Shown here piece after piece: positions 35,365 through 45,086 of a DNA stretch of 64,000 nucleotides (positions within the stretch are counted from its first letter, which is position 1; each line of letters opens with the position of its first letter). The stretch comes from Actinopolyspora saharensis. GTDB taxonomy: Bacteria > Actinomycetota > Actinomycetes > Mycobacteriales > Pseudonocardiaceae. The notes under the pieces were generated by a model. That model was not told the DNA's origin, ran no database searches, and saw only the letters and a list, made by a program, of their open reading frames with translations. Location: contig NZ_FNKO01000002.1 in the NCBI RefSeq assembly GCF_900100925.1, positions 62,001 through 126,000 of the forward strand. Reading direction: 5' to 3'. A program made the position numbers and the translations under genes.

Positions 35365-36465
35365 TCAGTCCAGGGCGGCGAGAACGTCCGCCACCAGGTC
35401 GGCGGTGTCCTCGCAGCCCGCGGAGAACCGCACGAACCCCTCGGGCACCGAGTCGCCCCACTGCGCCCTCCGGTCGGCCGTGCTGTGCACCCCGCCGAAA
35501 CTGGTAGCCCCCGAAACCAGCCGGCTGCGCTCGAGCAACCGGCACACCGCTTCCGCGTCCCGCAGCTCGAACCGCAGCACCCCTCCCCAGCGCCGCATCT
35601 GGCGGCTCGCCAGCTCGTGAGCGGGGTCGGAAGGCAGTCCCGGCCAGCGCAGTCCCGAGACCGAGGGGTGCTCGGCCAGCGCCTCGGCCAGCGCTGCCGC
35701 GTTGGCGGCCTGCCGCTCCAGTCGGAGGTCCAGAGTGGCCAGACTCCGGTGGGCCAGCCAGGTTTCGAACGGGGCGGGCACGGCCCCCGAGAGAGTGCGG
35801 GACCTGGTCAGCCGTGCCGCCAGTTCCTCGTCCGCGGTGCTGACGTGCCCGAGCAGCAGGTCGCTGTGCCCGCAAACCGCCTTGGTGTCGCTGGCGACCA
35901 CCGCGTCGGCACCCAGTTCCAGCGGACGCTGCCCGAGCGGTGTCGCCGTCGTGTTGTCCACGGCGAGCAGCGCACCCGCGGCATGGGCGCGTTCGGCCAG
36001 CTCCGCGATGTCGCAGACGTCCAAGCCGGGATTGGACGGGGTCTCCAACAGCACCAGGCGCGCGCCCTCGAACGTCTCCTGCGGGAACGGGCCAGGAGTG
36101 GGCACCTCGCGGACGTCGAGGTTCAGTTCGGACAGCTCCGTGCGCACGAGGTCCCGCGTGGCGTAGTAGCCGTCCGCGGGCAGCACGAGCGCGTCCCCCG
36201 CGTGCAGCACCGTCCGCAGCAGCGTGCCGATGGCGGCCATTCCGGACGGCAGCAGCACGCAACTGCCGCCGTCCAGCTCACCGAGGGCCCCCTCCAGAGC
36301 ACGCCACCCCGGATTGCCCGCCCGTCCGTAGAAATCCGCGTCCCCCACCCGGTCGGCACCACCCAGGTGGTACGGCGCGGCGAACACCGGCCCCGGCATG
36401 AGCGGTTCGGCCACGGCCGGATCCGATTCACCGCCGTGCACGCAACGCGTACCGTCACCGAGCAA
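35365..36465 (-). CDS. Cys/Met metabolism PLP-dependent enzyme (cystathionine gamma-lyase/synthase type)
   Basis: A 366-residue member of the cystathionine gamma-lyase/synthase family. The PLP lysine is Lys195 in VVASDTKAVCGHSDLLLGHV, and Asp170 in LLAVDNTTATP contacts the pyridine nitrogen. GTRCVHGGESD at the start and FYGRAGNPGWRALEGALGELDGG are family segments. Lyases, gamma-synthases and methionine gamma-lyases share these, so the exact reaction is open. The TTG at 36465 has AAGGAG 7 nt upstream. It lies between ddl and gpsA, where mycobacteria have no such gene, and next to a cysteine dioxygenase. Confidence 0.86.
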   Translation of the reverse strand: MLGDGTRCVHGGESDPAVAEPLMPGPVFAAPYHLGGADRVGDADFYGRAGNPGWRALEGALGELDGGSCVLLPSGMAAIGTLLRTVLHAGDALVLPADGYYATRDLVRTELSELNLDVREVPTPGPFPQETFEGARLVLLETPSNPGLDVCDIAELAERAHAAGALLAVDNTTATPLGQRPLELGADAVVASDTKAVCGHSDLLLGHVSTADEELAARLTRSRTLSGAVPAPFETWLAHRSLATLDLRLERQAANAAALAEALAEHPSVSGLRWPGLPSDPAHELASRQMRRWGGVLRFELRDAEAVCRLLERSRLVSGATSFGGVHSTADRRAQWGDSVPEGFVRFSAGCEDTADLVADVLAALD

Positions 36466-36584
36466 GGGAGCTCTCCTTTTCGCGATCCGTTCGTTCCTGC
36501 CACTTCCGGGAAACACCGCTCAGCCCCCGCAAGTCGCATCCGCGCGCCCCGTCCCGCAGCACGAGGTGCGGGCACCGACGCCGC

Positions 36585-37622
36585 TCACTCGGGCTTGGGC
36601 TCCCGCCCCAGCAGCTCGGCGGCGGCGGGCACGGGGTCCAGGTCCTCGTGGCACACGCGGTGGACGACCTCAGCTATCGGCATCTCCACCCCGTGCCTCT
36701 TCGCGAGCTCACGCAGCGCGGTGCAGGACTTGACCCCTTCCGCGACCTGCCCGTGCGCGGCCCGCTGCGCCTCGGCCAGGGATTCCCCCCGTCCCAGTCG
36801 CTCCCCGAACGTGCGGTTGCGCGACAGCGGGGAGATGCAGGTGGCCGCCAGGTCCCCCATGCCGGCCAACCCCGCGAAGGTCATGGGATCCGCGCCGAGA
36901 GCCGCCCCCAACCTGCCCGTCTCGGCCAGCCCCCTGGTGATCAGGGTGGACATCGTGTTGGAGCCGTACCCCAGGCCGGAAGCCACGCCGCAGGCGAGGG
37001 CGATCACGTTCTTGCAGGCACCGGCAACCTCGACACCGACGAGATCGGTGTTGGTGTACGGCCGGAAATATCCGGTCGAGCAGGCCCGCTGCAGCGCCAC
37101 GACCCTGTCGTGGTCGGAACACGCGAGGACCGTGGCCGTGGGCTGCTCGAGGGCTATCTCCTTGGCGAGGTTGGGCCCGGAAACCACGGCCACCCGGTCG
37201 GCGGCCACATCGGCCACTTCCGCGATCACCTGACTCATCCGCTTCAGCGTGCTCAGCTCCACCCCCTTGGCGAGGCTGACCAGAGTCACCCCCTCCGGGA
37301 GCAACGGCCGCCAGCTCGCGAGGTTCTCCCGCAGCGTCTGGCTGGGTACCGCGAGCACGACGGCATCGGCGCCGCTGAGCGCCTCGGCGGAGTCGTCCGT
37401 GGCCTTGAGCGTCCCGGGAAGGGTGACCCCGGGCAGGTACTCCTCGTTGACCCGCTTCCGCTCCACCGTCTCGGCCACGTGCGCCCGCCTGGCCCAGAGG
37501 CACACCTGAGTACCCGCGTCGGCCAGCACCTTCGCGAAGGTGGTTCCCCAGGAGCCCGCCCCCAGCACGGCGACCCTGTCGATCCTCCGCTCCCCGGACT
37601 CCGCGACGACTCGCTCAGCCAT
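36585..37622 (-). CDS. gpsA: Glycerol-3-phosphate dehydrogenase [NAD(P)+]
   Basis: Reduces dihydroxyacetone phosphate to sn-glycerol-3-phosphate for phospholipid synthesis. The 345-residue chain has the Rossmann loop [39 protein letters not shown], and the C-terminal active-site segment [23 protein letters not shown] with its catalytic Lys. The ATG overlaps the stop codon of plsC by 8 bp, so the two lipid genes are translationally coupled: GpsA makes the substrate backbone that acyltransferases use. Confidence 0.97.
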   Translation of the reverse strand: MAERVVAESGERRIDRVAVLGAGSWGTTFAKVLADAGTQVCLWARRAHVAETVERKRVNEEYLPGVTLPGTLKATDDSAEALSGADAVVLAVPSQTLRENLASWRPLLPEGVTLVSLAKGVELSTLKRMSQVIAEVADVAADRVAVVSGPNLAKEIALEQPTATVLACSDHDRVVALQRACSTGYFRPYTNTDLVGVEVAGACKNVIALACGVASGLGYGSNTMSTLITRGLAETGRLGAALGADPMTFAGLAGMGDLAATCISPLSRNRTFGERLGRGESLAEAQRAAHGQVAEGVKSCTALRELAKRHGVEMPIAEVVHRVCHEDLDPVPAAAELLGREPKPE

Positions 37623-38394
37623 GGTCCTCTTTCCCGCTCACCCGCTTCTGCCCCGAGTAGAACGAGACGGGTGGCTGCTCGCCCCGCACCTGTCCGAGCT
37701 GGTCGCGCACGCGCGACATGACCAGTTCGGTCACTTCCCGCAGCGTCCGGTTGTCCACCTCGCGCTCGCGGTACTCGGACAGGTCGATCGGCTCGCCGAA
37801 GCTCAGGGTGACCTGTTTGCGCGGCAGGGGGCGGAAGCGCTTGTTGTAACCGTCGTAGATCTCCCTGGTCCCCCAACGGGCCACCGGAATCACCGGAACG
37901 TCGTGCTCCAGCGCCAGCCGCGCCACGCCGATCTTGGGGGTCATGGGCCAACCGTCGGGGTCCTTGGTGATGGTCCCGTCCGGGTAGATCAGCACGACCT
38001 TGTCGTTGTCCAGGGCCTCGTGCGCCTCGCGCAGGCTCTTCTGCGCGTCCACCGTCCCCCGGTAGACCGGTATCTGCTCGACCCCGCGCAGGACACCGCG
38101 CAACACCGGAACGTTCCAGAGCGTGCTCTTGGCGAGGAACCGCGGGAGCCTTCCCGCGCGGTGCACCGCCACGGCGTCGTAGACCGGGTCGAGATGCGAC
38201 ACGTGGTTCAACACCAACAGCGCGGATCCCTCGGCCGGGACGTTGTGCAACCCGACCAGGCGCGTGCGGGCCAGCAGCGTCTTGATCGGGTAGAACACGG
38301 CCACGGCTGTCAGCAGCCAGAGCTTGCCCAGTACACCACGTCCGCGTTCCTTGGTTCCCCTGCGGGAACGCCGCAGGCTCTTCGGATCGGACAC
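37615..38394 (-). CDS. plsC: 1-acyl-sn-glycerol-3-phosphate acyltransferase family protein
   Basis: A 259-residue membrane-associated acyltransferase making phosphatidic acid. The catalytic NHxxxxD box is NHVSHLD (His64, Asp69), followed by [13 protein letters not shown], a substrate region [11 protein letters not shown], and [17 protein letters not shown], corresponding to the EGT(R) block. A hydrophobic stretch at about 24-38 ([13 protein letters not shown]) could anchor it. The GTG at 38394 has AAAGGAG 5 nt upstream. It precedes gpsA with an 8-bp overlap and is divergent from fbiD. Confidence 0.93.
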   Translation of the reverse strand: MSDPKSLRRSRRGTKERGRGVLGKLWLLTAVAVFYPIKTLLARTRLVGLHNVPAEGSALLVLNHVSHLDPVYDAVAVHRAGRLPRFLAKSTLWNVPVLRGVLRGVEQIPVYRGTVDAQKSLREAHEALDNDKVVLIYPDGTITKDPDGWPMTPKIGVARLALEHDVPVIPVARWGTREIYDGYNKRFRPLPRKQVTLSFGEPIDLSEYREREVDNRTLREVTELVMSRVRDQLGQVRGEQPPVSFYSGQKRVSGKEDHG

Positions 38395-38503
38395 CCCAAC
38401 TCCTTTTCGTTTCCGGCGGCAGCCAACATACCCGTTGCCGTGATTCGGCCGGGAACGACCGGCAGCGTGGCAAAACATCGTTCCCGAGGCGCAACATGGT
38501 GGA

Positions 38504-39160
38504 GTGACCTCCGGAGTTCAGCTGCTCGTTCCGATCAAACCGCTGCACCTGGCCAAGACCCGCCTGCGTGGCGCGAGCGAACCCGCGGACCGCCATTCCG
38601 GACTGGTGGCTGCGCTGGCTTCGGACACGGTCGTGGCCGCGCGCTCCACGACTTACGCGGTGGAGGTGATCGTAGTGACCTCGGACCCCCACCTGACCGC
38701 CCTGTTCCGCGACAACGGCGTGGAAGTGCTCGACGACTCCCCCGCCTCCGGGCTCAACGCGGCCCTGCGGTACGGCGACCGGGTGCTGCGGCAGCGGAAC
38801 CCCGAAGCACGAGTGGGCGCCCTGCAGGCCGACCTCCCCGCGCTGAGACCCGAGGACCTGGACGCGGCGATCACCGAAGCCGGCGCCGACCGGGTCTTCT
38901 GCTCCGACGGGCAGGGCACCGGAACCACCCTGCTGCTCGCGCGGCGGGGAAGCGCGTTGCGCCCGGAGTTCGGTCCCGGCTCGGCGCGGGCGCACCGGAG
39001 CGGCGGTGCCCGCGAACTGCGTGCTCCCCTGGAGTCCCTGCGCCGCGATGTGGACCTGCCCACCGACCTGGAGGTGGCGGCTGCGCTGGGCCTGGGCGCG
39101 CACACGAGCACGCACGTCCGCGCGGCCGAGGGCCCGGGGTCGGTGCGCGGTCCCGTCTGA
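38504..39160 (+). CDS. fbiD: 2-phospho-L-lactate/phosphoenolpyruvate guanylyltransferase of coenzyme F420 synthesis
   Basis: A 218-residue nucleotidyltransferase of the CofC/FbiD family; in mycobacteria the homologue (Rv2983) guanylylates phosphoenolpyruvate for F420 assembly. The GTP-binding N-terminus is LLVPIKPLHLAKTRLRG, and VGALQADLPALRPEDLDAAI and FCSDGQGTGTTLLLARRGS are the metal and substrate segments. GTG at 38504 is the only start that keeps the first strand; its ribosome site is poor. The gene indicates that the organism makes F420. Position between gpsA/plsC and ppk1 matches M. tuberculosis. Confidence 0.93.
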   Translation: MTSGVQLLVPIKPLHLAKTRLRGASEPADRHSGLVAALASDTVVAARSTTYAVEVIVVTSDPHLTALFRDNGVEVLDDSPASGLNAALRYGDRVLRQRNPEARVGALQADLPALRPEDLDAAITEAGADRVFCSDGQGTGTTLLLARRGSALRPEFGPGSARAHRSGGARELRAPLESLRRDVDLPTDLEVAAALGLGAHTSTHVRAAEGPGSVRGPV

Positions 39161-39406
39161 TCGAAGCCCCCGTTCGAGGCAACAGCGGGCCGGCCGAGTC
39201 CCCCTCCGCTTCCTCGGGACCTCCCGCTCCGGGAAGTGACCACCTCGACGGGACGAATCCGAGCACCTCCGAACGACCGAGCGCGCAGCTCCCGCACCAG
39301 TGCGCATGCCCCGTTCCGGAACCGCTCCCCTATACCAGCAACCGGGCGGCGGACAAACGAAATTCACACAGTCGACATCCGATCGGGTGAGCGTTTCACC
39401 TGCTTC

Positions 39407-41722
39407 ATGGGTGAGAATGGGGCCGTGAGCACGGACGGCGACGATCGGCTTTTCGGGACGGTCCCGCAGCAAGGCAATGAAGACAGCCCCAATCGGCCGC
39501 GGCAACAAGGGCCGTCCGACTGGAGCGCAGAGGATTCCCGACACTCCTCCACCGCTCCGGAGGCCCGCACCGAATCGGCCGAGCAGCGCACTCGCGCGGA
39601 CGGCGAGCCGGAAGGAGCGCGCGTTCCCGCGGCTCCACCCGCGGTGACCAGAGCCGCCGCGAGCACCGATCTGCCGGAGAACCGGTACCTCAACCGCGAG
39701 TTGTCCTGGCTGGACTTCAACGCGCGCGTCCTCGCCGTGGCCGAGGACCACTCCCAGCCACCCCTGGAAAGGGCCAAGTTCCTGGCCATCTTCGCCTCGA
39801 ACCTGGACGAGTTCTACATGGTGCGCGTGGCCGGCCTCAAAAGGCGTGAGGAAACCGGCCTGTCCGTGCGCAGCACCGACGGGCTCACTCCGCACGAACA
39901 GCTCGCGCGCATCTCGGCGCGGAACCAGGACCTGGTGGAAAAGCTCGACCGCGTGCTGTTGGACGAGCTGCTTCCCGAGCTCGAGGCCAACGGCATCCGG
40001 ATCCTGCGCTGGGCACAGCTCGGTGAGGCGGACAAGGCCAAGCTCACCCGCTACTTCCAGGACCACGTCTTCCCCGTGCTGACCCCTCTGGCGGTCGATC
40101 CCGCGCACCCGTTCCCCTACATCTCCGGGCTGTCGCTGAATCTCGCGGTGATGGTCACCGACCCGGACGCCGGGATCAAACGCTTCGCACGGGTCAAGGT
40201 CCCGGACAACGTGGTCCGGCTGATCCGCGTGGAAGAGGAGCGCGATCAGCAGCGCAGCACGTTCGTGCCGCTCGAGGAGATCATAGCCGCCCACCTGGAC
40301 AAGCTCTTCCCCGGAATGGAGGTCAGCGAGCACCACATCTTCCGGGTGACGCGCAATGCCGACCTCGAGGTCGAGGAGGACCGCGACGAGGACCTGCTCC
40401 AGGCGATGGAGCGTGAGCTCTCCCGTCGTCGGTTCGGCCCTCCGGTGCGGCTCGAGATAGCCGACACGATGAGCCGCACCATGCTCGAACTGCTGCTGCG
40501 CGAACTCGACGTCGATCCCCACGACGTGGTCGAGGTGCGCGGACTGCTCGACGTGTCCTGCCTGTTCCAGCTCGAGAAGCTGCAGCGCCCCGACCTGAAG
40601 GGGGGCGCGTTCGTCCCCGCCACGCATCCGGCCTTCAGCGAGGGCAACACTTCCAAGAGCATCTTCGCCACCCTGCGCGAAGGGGACGTGCTGGTGCACC
40701 ACCCGTACCACGCCTTCTCCACCTCGGTGCAGAAGTTCATCGAGCAGGCGGCACTGGACCCGCAGGTGCTGGCGATCAAGCAGACCCTCTACCGCACCTC
40801 GGGGGACTCGCCCATCGTCAACTCGCTGATAGACGCGGCCGAAGCGGGCAAGCAGGTGGTGGCGCTGGTCGAGCTCAAGGCCCGCTTCGACGAGCAGGCC
40901 AACATCCAGTGGGCGCGCGCGCTGGAACGTTCCGGCGTCCACGTGGTCTACGGCCTGGTGGGCCTGAAGACGCACTGCAAAACCGCGTTGGTGGTGCGTC
41001 AGGAGGGCTCCACGCTGCGCCGCTACTGCCACCTCGGGACGGGCAACTACAACCCGAAAACAGCCCGCATGTACGAGGACCTCGGTCTGCTCACCGCCGA
41101 CGACGACATAGGTGCCGACCTCACCGACCTGTTCAACGTGCTGACCGGATACGCCAGGCACGACACCTACCGCCGCATCCTGGTCTCCCCCCAGGGGATC
41201 CGCACCGGGATCGTCGAGCGGATCGAGGCGGAGACGGCCCTGGCCAGGGCAGGCGAGTCCGCGGGCATCCGGATGAAGGTGAACTCGCTGGTCGACGAGC
41301 AGATCATCGATGCGCTCTACCGGGCTTCACTGGCGGGCGTGCGGGTCCGGATCGTGGTCCGCGGGATCTGCGCCCTGCAGGCGGGGGTGCGCGGACTCAG
41401 CGAGAACATCGAGGTCAGGTCGATCCTCGGCCGCTTCCTGGAGCATTCGCGGGTGTTCCACTTCCAGGGGACGGGCGAACACTGGATCGGCAGCGCCGAT
41501 ATGATGCACCGGAACCTCGATCGACGCATCGAGGCCCAGGTGCAGGTGACCGATCCCAAGTTGACCGCTGAGTTGGACGCGTTGCTGGATTCCGCGCTGC
41601 ACCCGCAAACCCGCTGCTGGGTGCTCAACGAGAAGGGCGACTGGGAGGCCTCCCCTCGGCAGGATCAGCACGTCAAGGACCACCAGGTGGAAATGATCCG
41701 ACAGCACGGCGCGAAGGTGTGA
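39407..41722 (+). CDS. ppk1: Polyphosphate kinase (PPK1), RNA-degradosome-type membrane-associated enzyme
   Basis: Polymerises the gamma-phosphate of ATP into polyphosphate. After a variable, disordered N-terminus (about 1-85) the conserved chain starts [21 protein letters not shown] and [23 protein letters not shown]. The autophosphorylated histidine lies in [15 protein letters not shown], and a second conserved histidine in [36 protein letters not shown] lies between. 771 residues from the ATG at 39407; a GTG six codons later is equally possible. mutT1 follows after only 6 bp, so they form an operon. The sequence GGTGA-N5-TCACC (39386-39400) just before the start is a small palindrome of unknown meaning. 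Confidence 0.96.
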   Translation: MGENGAVSTDGDDRLFGTVPQQGNEDSPNRPRQQGPSDWSAEDSRHSSTAPEARTESAEQRTRADGEPEGARVPAAPPAVTRAAASTDLPENRYLNRELSWLDFNARVLAVAEDHSQPPLERAKFLAIFASNLDEFYMVRVAGLKRREETGLSVRSTDGLTPHEQLARISARNQDLVEKLDRVLLDELLPELEANGIRILRWAQLGEADKAKLTRYFQDHVFPVLTPLAVDPAHPFPYISGLSLNLAVMVTDPDAGIKRFARVKVPDNVVRLIRVEEERDQQRSTFVPLEEIIAAHLDKLFPGMEVSEHHIFRVTRNADLEVEEDRDEDLLQAMERELSRRRFGPPVRLEIADTMSRTMLELLLRELDVDPHDVVEVRGLLDVSCLFQLEKLQRPDLKGGAFVPATHPAFSEGNTSKSIFATLREGDVLVHHPYHAFSTSVQKFIEQAALDPQVLAIKQTLYRTSGDSPIVNSLIDAAEAGKQVVALVELKARFDEQANIQWARALERSGVHVVYGLVGLKTHCKTALVVRQEGSTLRRYCHLGTGNYNPKTARMYEDLGLLTADDDIGADLTDLFNVLTGYARHDTYRRILVSPQGIRTGIVERIEAETALARAGESAGIRMKVNSLVDEQIIDALYRASLAGVRVRIVVRGICALQAGVRGLSENIEVRSILGRFLEHSRVFHFQGTGEHWIGSADMMHRNLDRRIEAQVQVTDPKLTAELDALLDSALHPQTRCWVLNEKGDWEASPRQDQHVKDHQVEMIRQHGAKV

Positions 41723-41728
41723 GGTGAG

Positions 41729-42796
41729 ATGTCCCGCGGCGACTCGGACTCGAACACCGGGTTCGTGAGTTTTTCGACGGTGCCGACGACTTCCGCGGCC
41801 GACACCGTGAACGAGGCTCCGGAGGCGGCTCCGGCCGACCACCTCGTCGACGAAGGGGCTCCTACGATCCATGCGGCCGGAGCGGTGCTGTGGCGTGCGA
41901 CGCAGGAGGGGGAACCGGAGGTCGCCGTGGTGCACCGCCCCCGTCACGGGGACTGGTCGCTGCCGAAGGGCAAGCTCGATCCGGGTGAAACGCTGGCCCA
42001 CGCCGCGGCGCGCGAGGTCTCCGAGGAGACCGGGTTGGACTGCGTGCTCTCCCGGCACCTGCGCCGAATCAGTTACACGGTCCCCACTCCCGAGGGCTGT
42101 AGGGCCCGCAAGTTCGTCCACTACTTCGCCGCGCGAGCCCGCCCCGGCGAATTCGTCGCCAACGAAGAAGTGGACCGGATGCACTGGGTTCCCGTCACTC
42201 GGGCCCACGAATGGCTCACCTACACTGACGACAACAGCGTGTTGGACTCCTTCCGGAGCCTTCCCCGCTCGTTGAGCACCGTGTTGTTGGTACGACACGC
42301 CAAGGCGGGCAAGCGCGCGGACTTCGCGGGGGACGACGACCTGAGGCCGCTCAGCAGTCAGGGATGGGCCCAGCAGCCGGCGTTGCACACCCTGTTGTCG
42401 CTGTTCGGCCCCGAGAGGGTGCACTCCGCTCCACGAGTCCGGTGCGAACAGACCGTGGCCTCCATCGCCGAGGAGCTCGGAGGACACGTGGAGCCCGAGC
42501 CCACGCTGTCCGAGGAAGCCTATCGCGCCGACCCGGAAGCCGGGAGGCAACGCCTGCTGCGGATCGCTTCCACGCACGAGACCGCCGTCGTGTGCAGCCA
42601 GGGCGGTGTGATTCCCGATCTGATCGGCCGACTGGCCAAATCGGCCGGCGTCGATCCCGGTGAGGTCAACAGCCGCAAGGCCAGCGTCTGGGTGCTCTCC
42701 TTCCTTCCCGGAACGCACGAGGACGAGGGAACCGGTCCCACACCACGGCTGGTCGCGGCGGACTACTTCCCCGAGCCGGCCCCGGCTCCCTGCTGA
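41729..42796 (+). CDS. mutT1: MutT1-type Nudix hydrolase with C-terminal histidine phosphatase domain
   Basis: A 355-residue two-domain protein as in mycobacterial MutT1, which hydrolyses 8-oxo-GTP/dGTP and Ap(n)A compounds and whose phosphatase domain finishes dephosphorylation. The Nudix box occupies residues 81-103 (GKLDPGETLAHAAAREVSEETGL, matching Gx5Ex7REUxEExGU). The phosphatase domain starts LLVRHAKAG with nucleophile His190 and has VRCEQTVASIAEEL. A 45-residue polar N-terminal extension precedes the Nudix domain. GAGGTGAG lies directly before the ATG; the gene follows ppk1 by 6 bp. Confidence 0.95.
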   Translation: MSRGDSDSNTGFVSFSTVPTTSAADTVNEAPEAAPADHLVDEGAPTIHAAGAVLWRATQEGEPEVAVVHRPRHGDWSLPKGKLDPGETLAHAAAREVSEETGLDCVLSRHLRRISYTVPTPEGCRARKFVHYFAARARPGEFVANEEVDRMHWVPVTRAHEWLTYTDDNSVLDSFRSLPRSLSTVLLVRHAKAGKRADFAGDDDLRPLSSQGWAQQPALHTLLSLFGPERVHSAPRVRCEQTVASIAEELGGHVEPEPTLSEEAYRADPEAGRQRLLRIASTHETAVVCSQGGVIPDLIGRLAKSAGVDPGEVNSRKASVWVLSFLPGTHEDEGTGPTPRLVAADYFPEPAPAPC

Positions 42797-42904
42797 GCAC
42801 GACAACCGCGGGTGCGGCCCCACTGATCGACGACCACCGACTCGTATCGTCTCCGAACTCCCCGGAGGGGTAGCTGGCCACGACCGGCCGGACGGTCCGC
42901 GGCG

Positions 42905-43924
42905 TCACTTCTTGGTGCCCCGCCCCGTGGTGGACTTGCGGGTGGTCGAAGCGGTGGAGCTCTTGCCGCTCGTCGACTTGCTCGTTCCGCTCTTGCCGGT
43001 GCCGCCGGTGCTCGTCTTCGACGAGGTCGACTTGCTCGTCCCCGACTTGGCGGCCGTCCCGCTCGACTTGGCGGCCGTTCCGCCCGACTTCGACGTCGTG
43101 GTGGTCGACTTGGTCGCCGCACCACCGGACTTGGAGGCGGTACCGGTCGTCGACCGCGAAGTGCGCGACTTCGTCCCGGCTGAGGCCGTGGCACGGCTCG
43201 TGGTGGTACTCGCGGCGGCCGTCTTGCCCGTGCTGCGTGAGGTGCCGCCGGTGCTCGTCTTCGACGAGGTCGACTTGCTCGTCCCCGACTTGGCGGCCGT
43301 CCCGCTCGACTTGGCGGCCGTTCCGCCCGACTTCGACGTCGTGGTGGTCGACTTGGCGGCCGTTCCGCCCGACTTGGCGGCCGTCCCGCTCGACTTGGCG
43401 GCCGTTCCGCCCGACTTCGACGTCGTGGTGGTCGACTTGGTCGCCGCACCACCGGACTTGGAGGCGGCACCGGTCGTCGACCGCGAAGTGCGCGACTTCG
43501 TCCCGGCCGCGGGGGTCGTCGACTTCGCGGTGGTGCGGCCGCCCCCCGTCGCAGTCGTGCGCGTGCTTGCGGAGTCGCTCTTCGCGGTGCTGGAAGTCCC
43601 GCGGCTCGCGGTGGTACCGGCCCTGGCGGAACCGGCCCGGGGAAGTTTCCGCTGTCCTCCCACGACTTCCTTGAACTGGGTCCCCGCCCGGAAAGCCGGC
43701 ACGTTCGTCTTCTTGACCCGCACCGTCTCCCCGGTGCGGGGGTTACGCGCCGTACGGGCGGCACGGGCGCGCTTCTCGAAAACGCCGAAACCGGTGATGT
43801 TCACCTTCTCGCCCTTGTTCACGTTGCGGACGATAAGGTCGACGACGTTGTCCACTGCCTGACTCGCGGTCTTTTTGTCACCGAGGCGTTCGGCCAGTGC
43901 CTCGATTAGTTGCGCCTTGTTCAC
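42905..43924 (-). CDS. hupB: HU-family nucleoid protein with long Ser/Thr/Lys/Gly-rich tail (HupB type)
   Basis: Residues 1-90 are a canonical HU fold: [35 protein letters not shown], then [48 protein letters not shown] containing the DNA-clasping arm with its Pro. Residues 91-339 form a disordered tail made almost only of S, T, K, G and A with a few R. Mycobacterial HupB has lysine-rich PAKKA-type repeats; here the repeats are AAKS/TSKSGG-like with more Ser/Thr than Lys. The tail is internally duplicated at DNA level. GTG at 43924 has GGGAGG 7 nt upstream. Convergent with mutT1, as in M. tuberculosis. Confidence 0.93.
   Translation of the reverse strand: MNKAQLIEALAERLGDKKTASQAVDNVVDLIVRNVNKGEKVNITGFGVFEKRARAARTARNPRTGETVRVKKTNVPAFRAGTQFKEVVGGQRKLPRAGSARAGTTASRGTSSTAKSDSASTRTTATGGGRTTAKSTTPAAGTKSRTSRSTTGAASKSGGAATKSTTTTSKSGGTAAKSSGTAAKSGGTAAKSTTTTSKSGGTAAKSSGTAAKSGTSKSTSSKTSTGGTSRSTGKTAAASTTTSRATASAGTKSRTSRSTTGTASKSGGAATKSTTTTSKSGGTAAKSSGTAAKSGTSKSTSSKTSTGGTGKSGTSKSTSGKSSTASTTRKSTTGRGTKK
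42998..43507. repeat. Direct and tandem repeats inside the hupB tail
   Basis: A block at 42998-43180 recurs almost unchanged at 43241-43507. The second copy is longer because an 84-bp unit (28 codons) is present in tandem, at 43287-43370 and again from 43371. The repeats keep frame, so the tail grows or shrinks in whole repeat units. The near identity of copies points to recent duplication by slippage or unequal recombination. Confidence 0.9.
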
Positions 43925-44138
43925 GTCAGTCCCTCCCAGGACAACTACGGCCCGTCGGGCCGACTCAAGGGCCACGGTAAATCTCCGCACCGACCGATGC
44001 CATTCGCCACGCCCGCTTTCCCCGCGGCGCCGCGCCGTTGTCCCCCGGGAGAAGCCGACAACGAGGTGTCCGCGCTCCTGCTCCTCGTGGGCGCGTTTTC
44101 CCGGAAAGCACCGCCGAAAACGCGCCCACGCGAATGGA

Positions 44139-44741
44139 TCACGCCGGCGGGGTGGACAGAGTGCGCGGCAGAAAGCCCGGCCTGGAACGCTCGAAGGCCT
44201 CGATGGTCTCCTCCGAACGCATCGTCAGACCGATGTCGTCCAGCCCCTCCAGCAGGCGCCAGCGCGTGTAGTCGTCCACCTCGAAACCGATGGTCAGGTC
44301 CTTGGCCTGCACCGTCCGAGCGCTCAAATCCACCGTGACCTCGGTCCCGGGCTCGGATTCGAGCAGCTTCCACAACAACTCCACATCGGACTGTTCGCAC
44401 TGCGCCGCCAACAATCCCTGCTTGCCCGCGTTGCCGCGGAATATATCGGCGAACCGCGAAGAAATGATCACGCGGAACCCGTAGTCCTTCAACGCCCAGA
44501 CGGCGTGTTCCCGTGACGAACCGGTGCCGAAGTCGGGGCCGGCGACCAGCACGCTTCCCCGATCGAACGGCGCGGTGTTCAGAATGAAATTCTCATCGGA
44601 GCGCCAGGCGGCGAACAACGCGTCCTCGAATCCGGTACGCGCGACCCGCTTGAGGTAAACGGCCGGAATGATCTGATCCGTGTCCACGTTGGATCGACGC
44701 AGCGGCACGCCGATACCGGTGTGCGTGGTGAACGGTTCCAT
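44139..44741 (-). CDS. leuD: 3-isopropylmalate dehydratase small subunit
   Basis: A 200-residue partner of LeuC; together they isomerise 2-isopropylmalate (and citramalate) in leucine and citramalate-isoleucine synthesis. Family blocks: [63 protein letters not shown] and [26 protein letters not shown]. The ATG has GGGAG upstream. It lies 345 bp downstream of leuC on the same strand, an unusually wide gap for this pair. Confidence 0.97.
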   Translation of the reverse strand: MEPFTTHTGIGVPLRRSNVDTDQIIPAVYLKRVARTGFEDALFAAWRSDENFILNTAPFDRGSVLVAGPDFGTGSSREHAVWALKDYGFRVIISSRFADIFRGNAGKQGLLAAQCEQSDVELLWKLLESEPGTEVTVDLSARTVQAKDLTIGFEVDDYTRWRLLEGLDDIGLTMRSEETIEAFERSRPGFLPRTLSTPPA

Positions 44742-45086
44742 GTTTGGCTCCCTGTGTCGCGAGACCGCGAACTACGCGGTCGGAGGACTTCTCGGGGACG
44801 TTCTCGAGCTCGACGGGACGGGGCGGCGCATCCGCACCGCCACGATCCCGCCCCACCGGCCCCCGCACCGGGGCCGGGTCTCACCCGGTCACTCACCGGG
44901 GTTCCCCGTCGTGCTGGTGATCGGTGTGGTGCTTCGACGCGGGCAGCGCCGAAACGGCCACGTGCCCGGACCGGCCGTGCGCGATTCCTCCGCGTGGAGG
45001 TCCGCAACGCCGGAGCGCCCGCTCACGGGGCCGCGAGAGCCCCTGCCGAGCGGCCACCTCGTCCGGCAAACTCCGGAAAGGCCTCC
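44742..45086. other. 345-bp spacer between leuC and leuD with hairpins
   Basis: No convincing gene. Two overlapping inverted repeats are present: CCGGCCCC (44856-44863) with GGGGCCGG (44870-44877), and CCGGGT (44874-44879) with ACCCGG (44883-44888), so they are alternatives to each other. There is no U-tract, and no obvious promoter or leader frame for leuD. They could be a partial terminator or stabiliser within the leuCD transcript. Confidence 0.4.

Noticed and set aside
30448..36465. The accessory block considered as a biosynthetic cluster or genomic island
   Set aside because: Genes point in different directions, lack a common pathway, and there are no integrase, transposase, tRNA attachment site or composition change at the borders.
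39386..39410. Possible PHO box before ppk1 (GTTTCACC followed by CTTCATGG)
   Set aside because: Repeat spacing does not match the 11-nt direct-repeat unit of actinobacterial PhoP boxes, and only one half resembles GTTCACC. It overlaps a small GGTGA/TCACC palindrome that explains it as well.
37286..41161. A 1291-codon open frame on the minus strand across gpsA, plsC, fbiD and ppk1
   Set aside because: It crosses four well-identified genes in the wrong frame or on the wrong strand and shows no conserved motif; a GC-driven artefact.
42998..43507. Repeat array considered as CRISPR
   Set aside because: The repeats are in-frame codon repeats of the hupB tail without regular spacers or adjacent cas genes.
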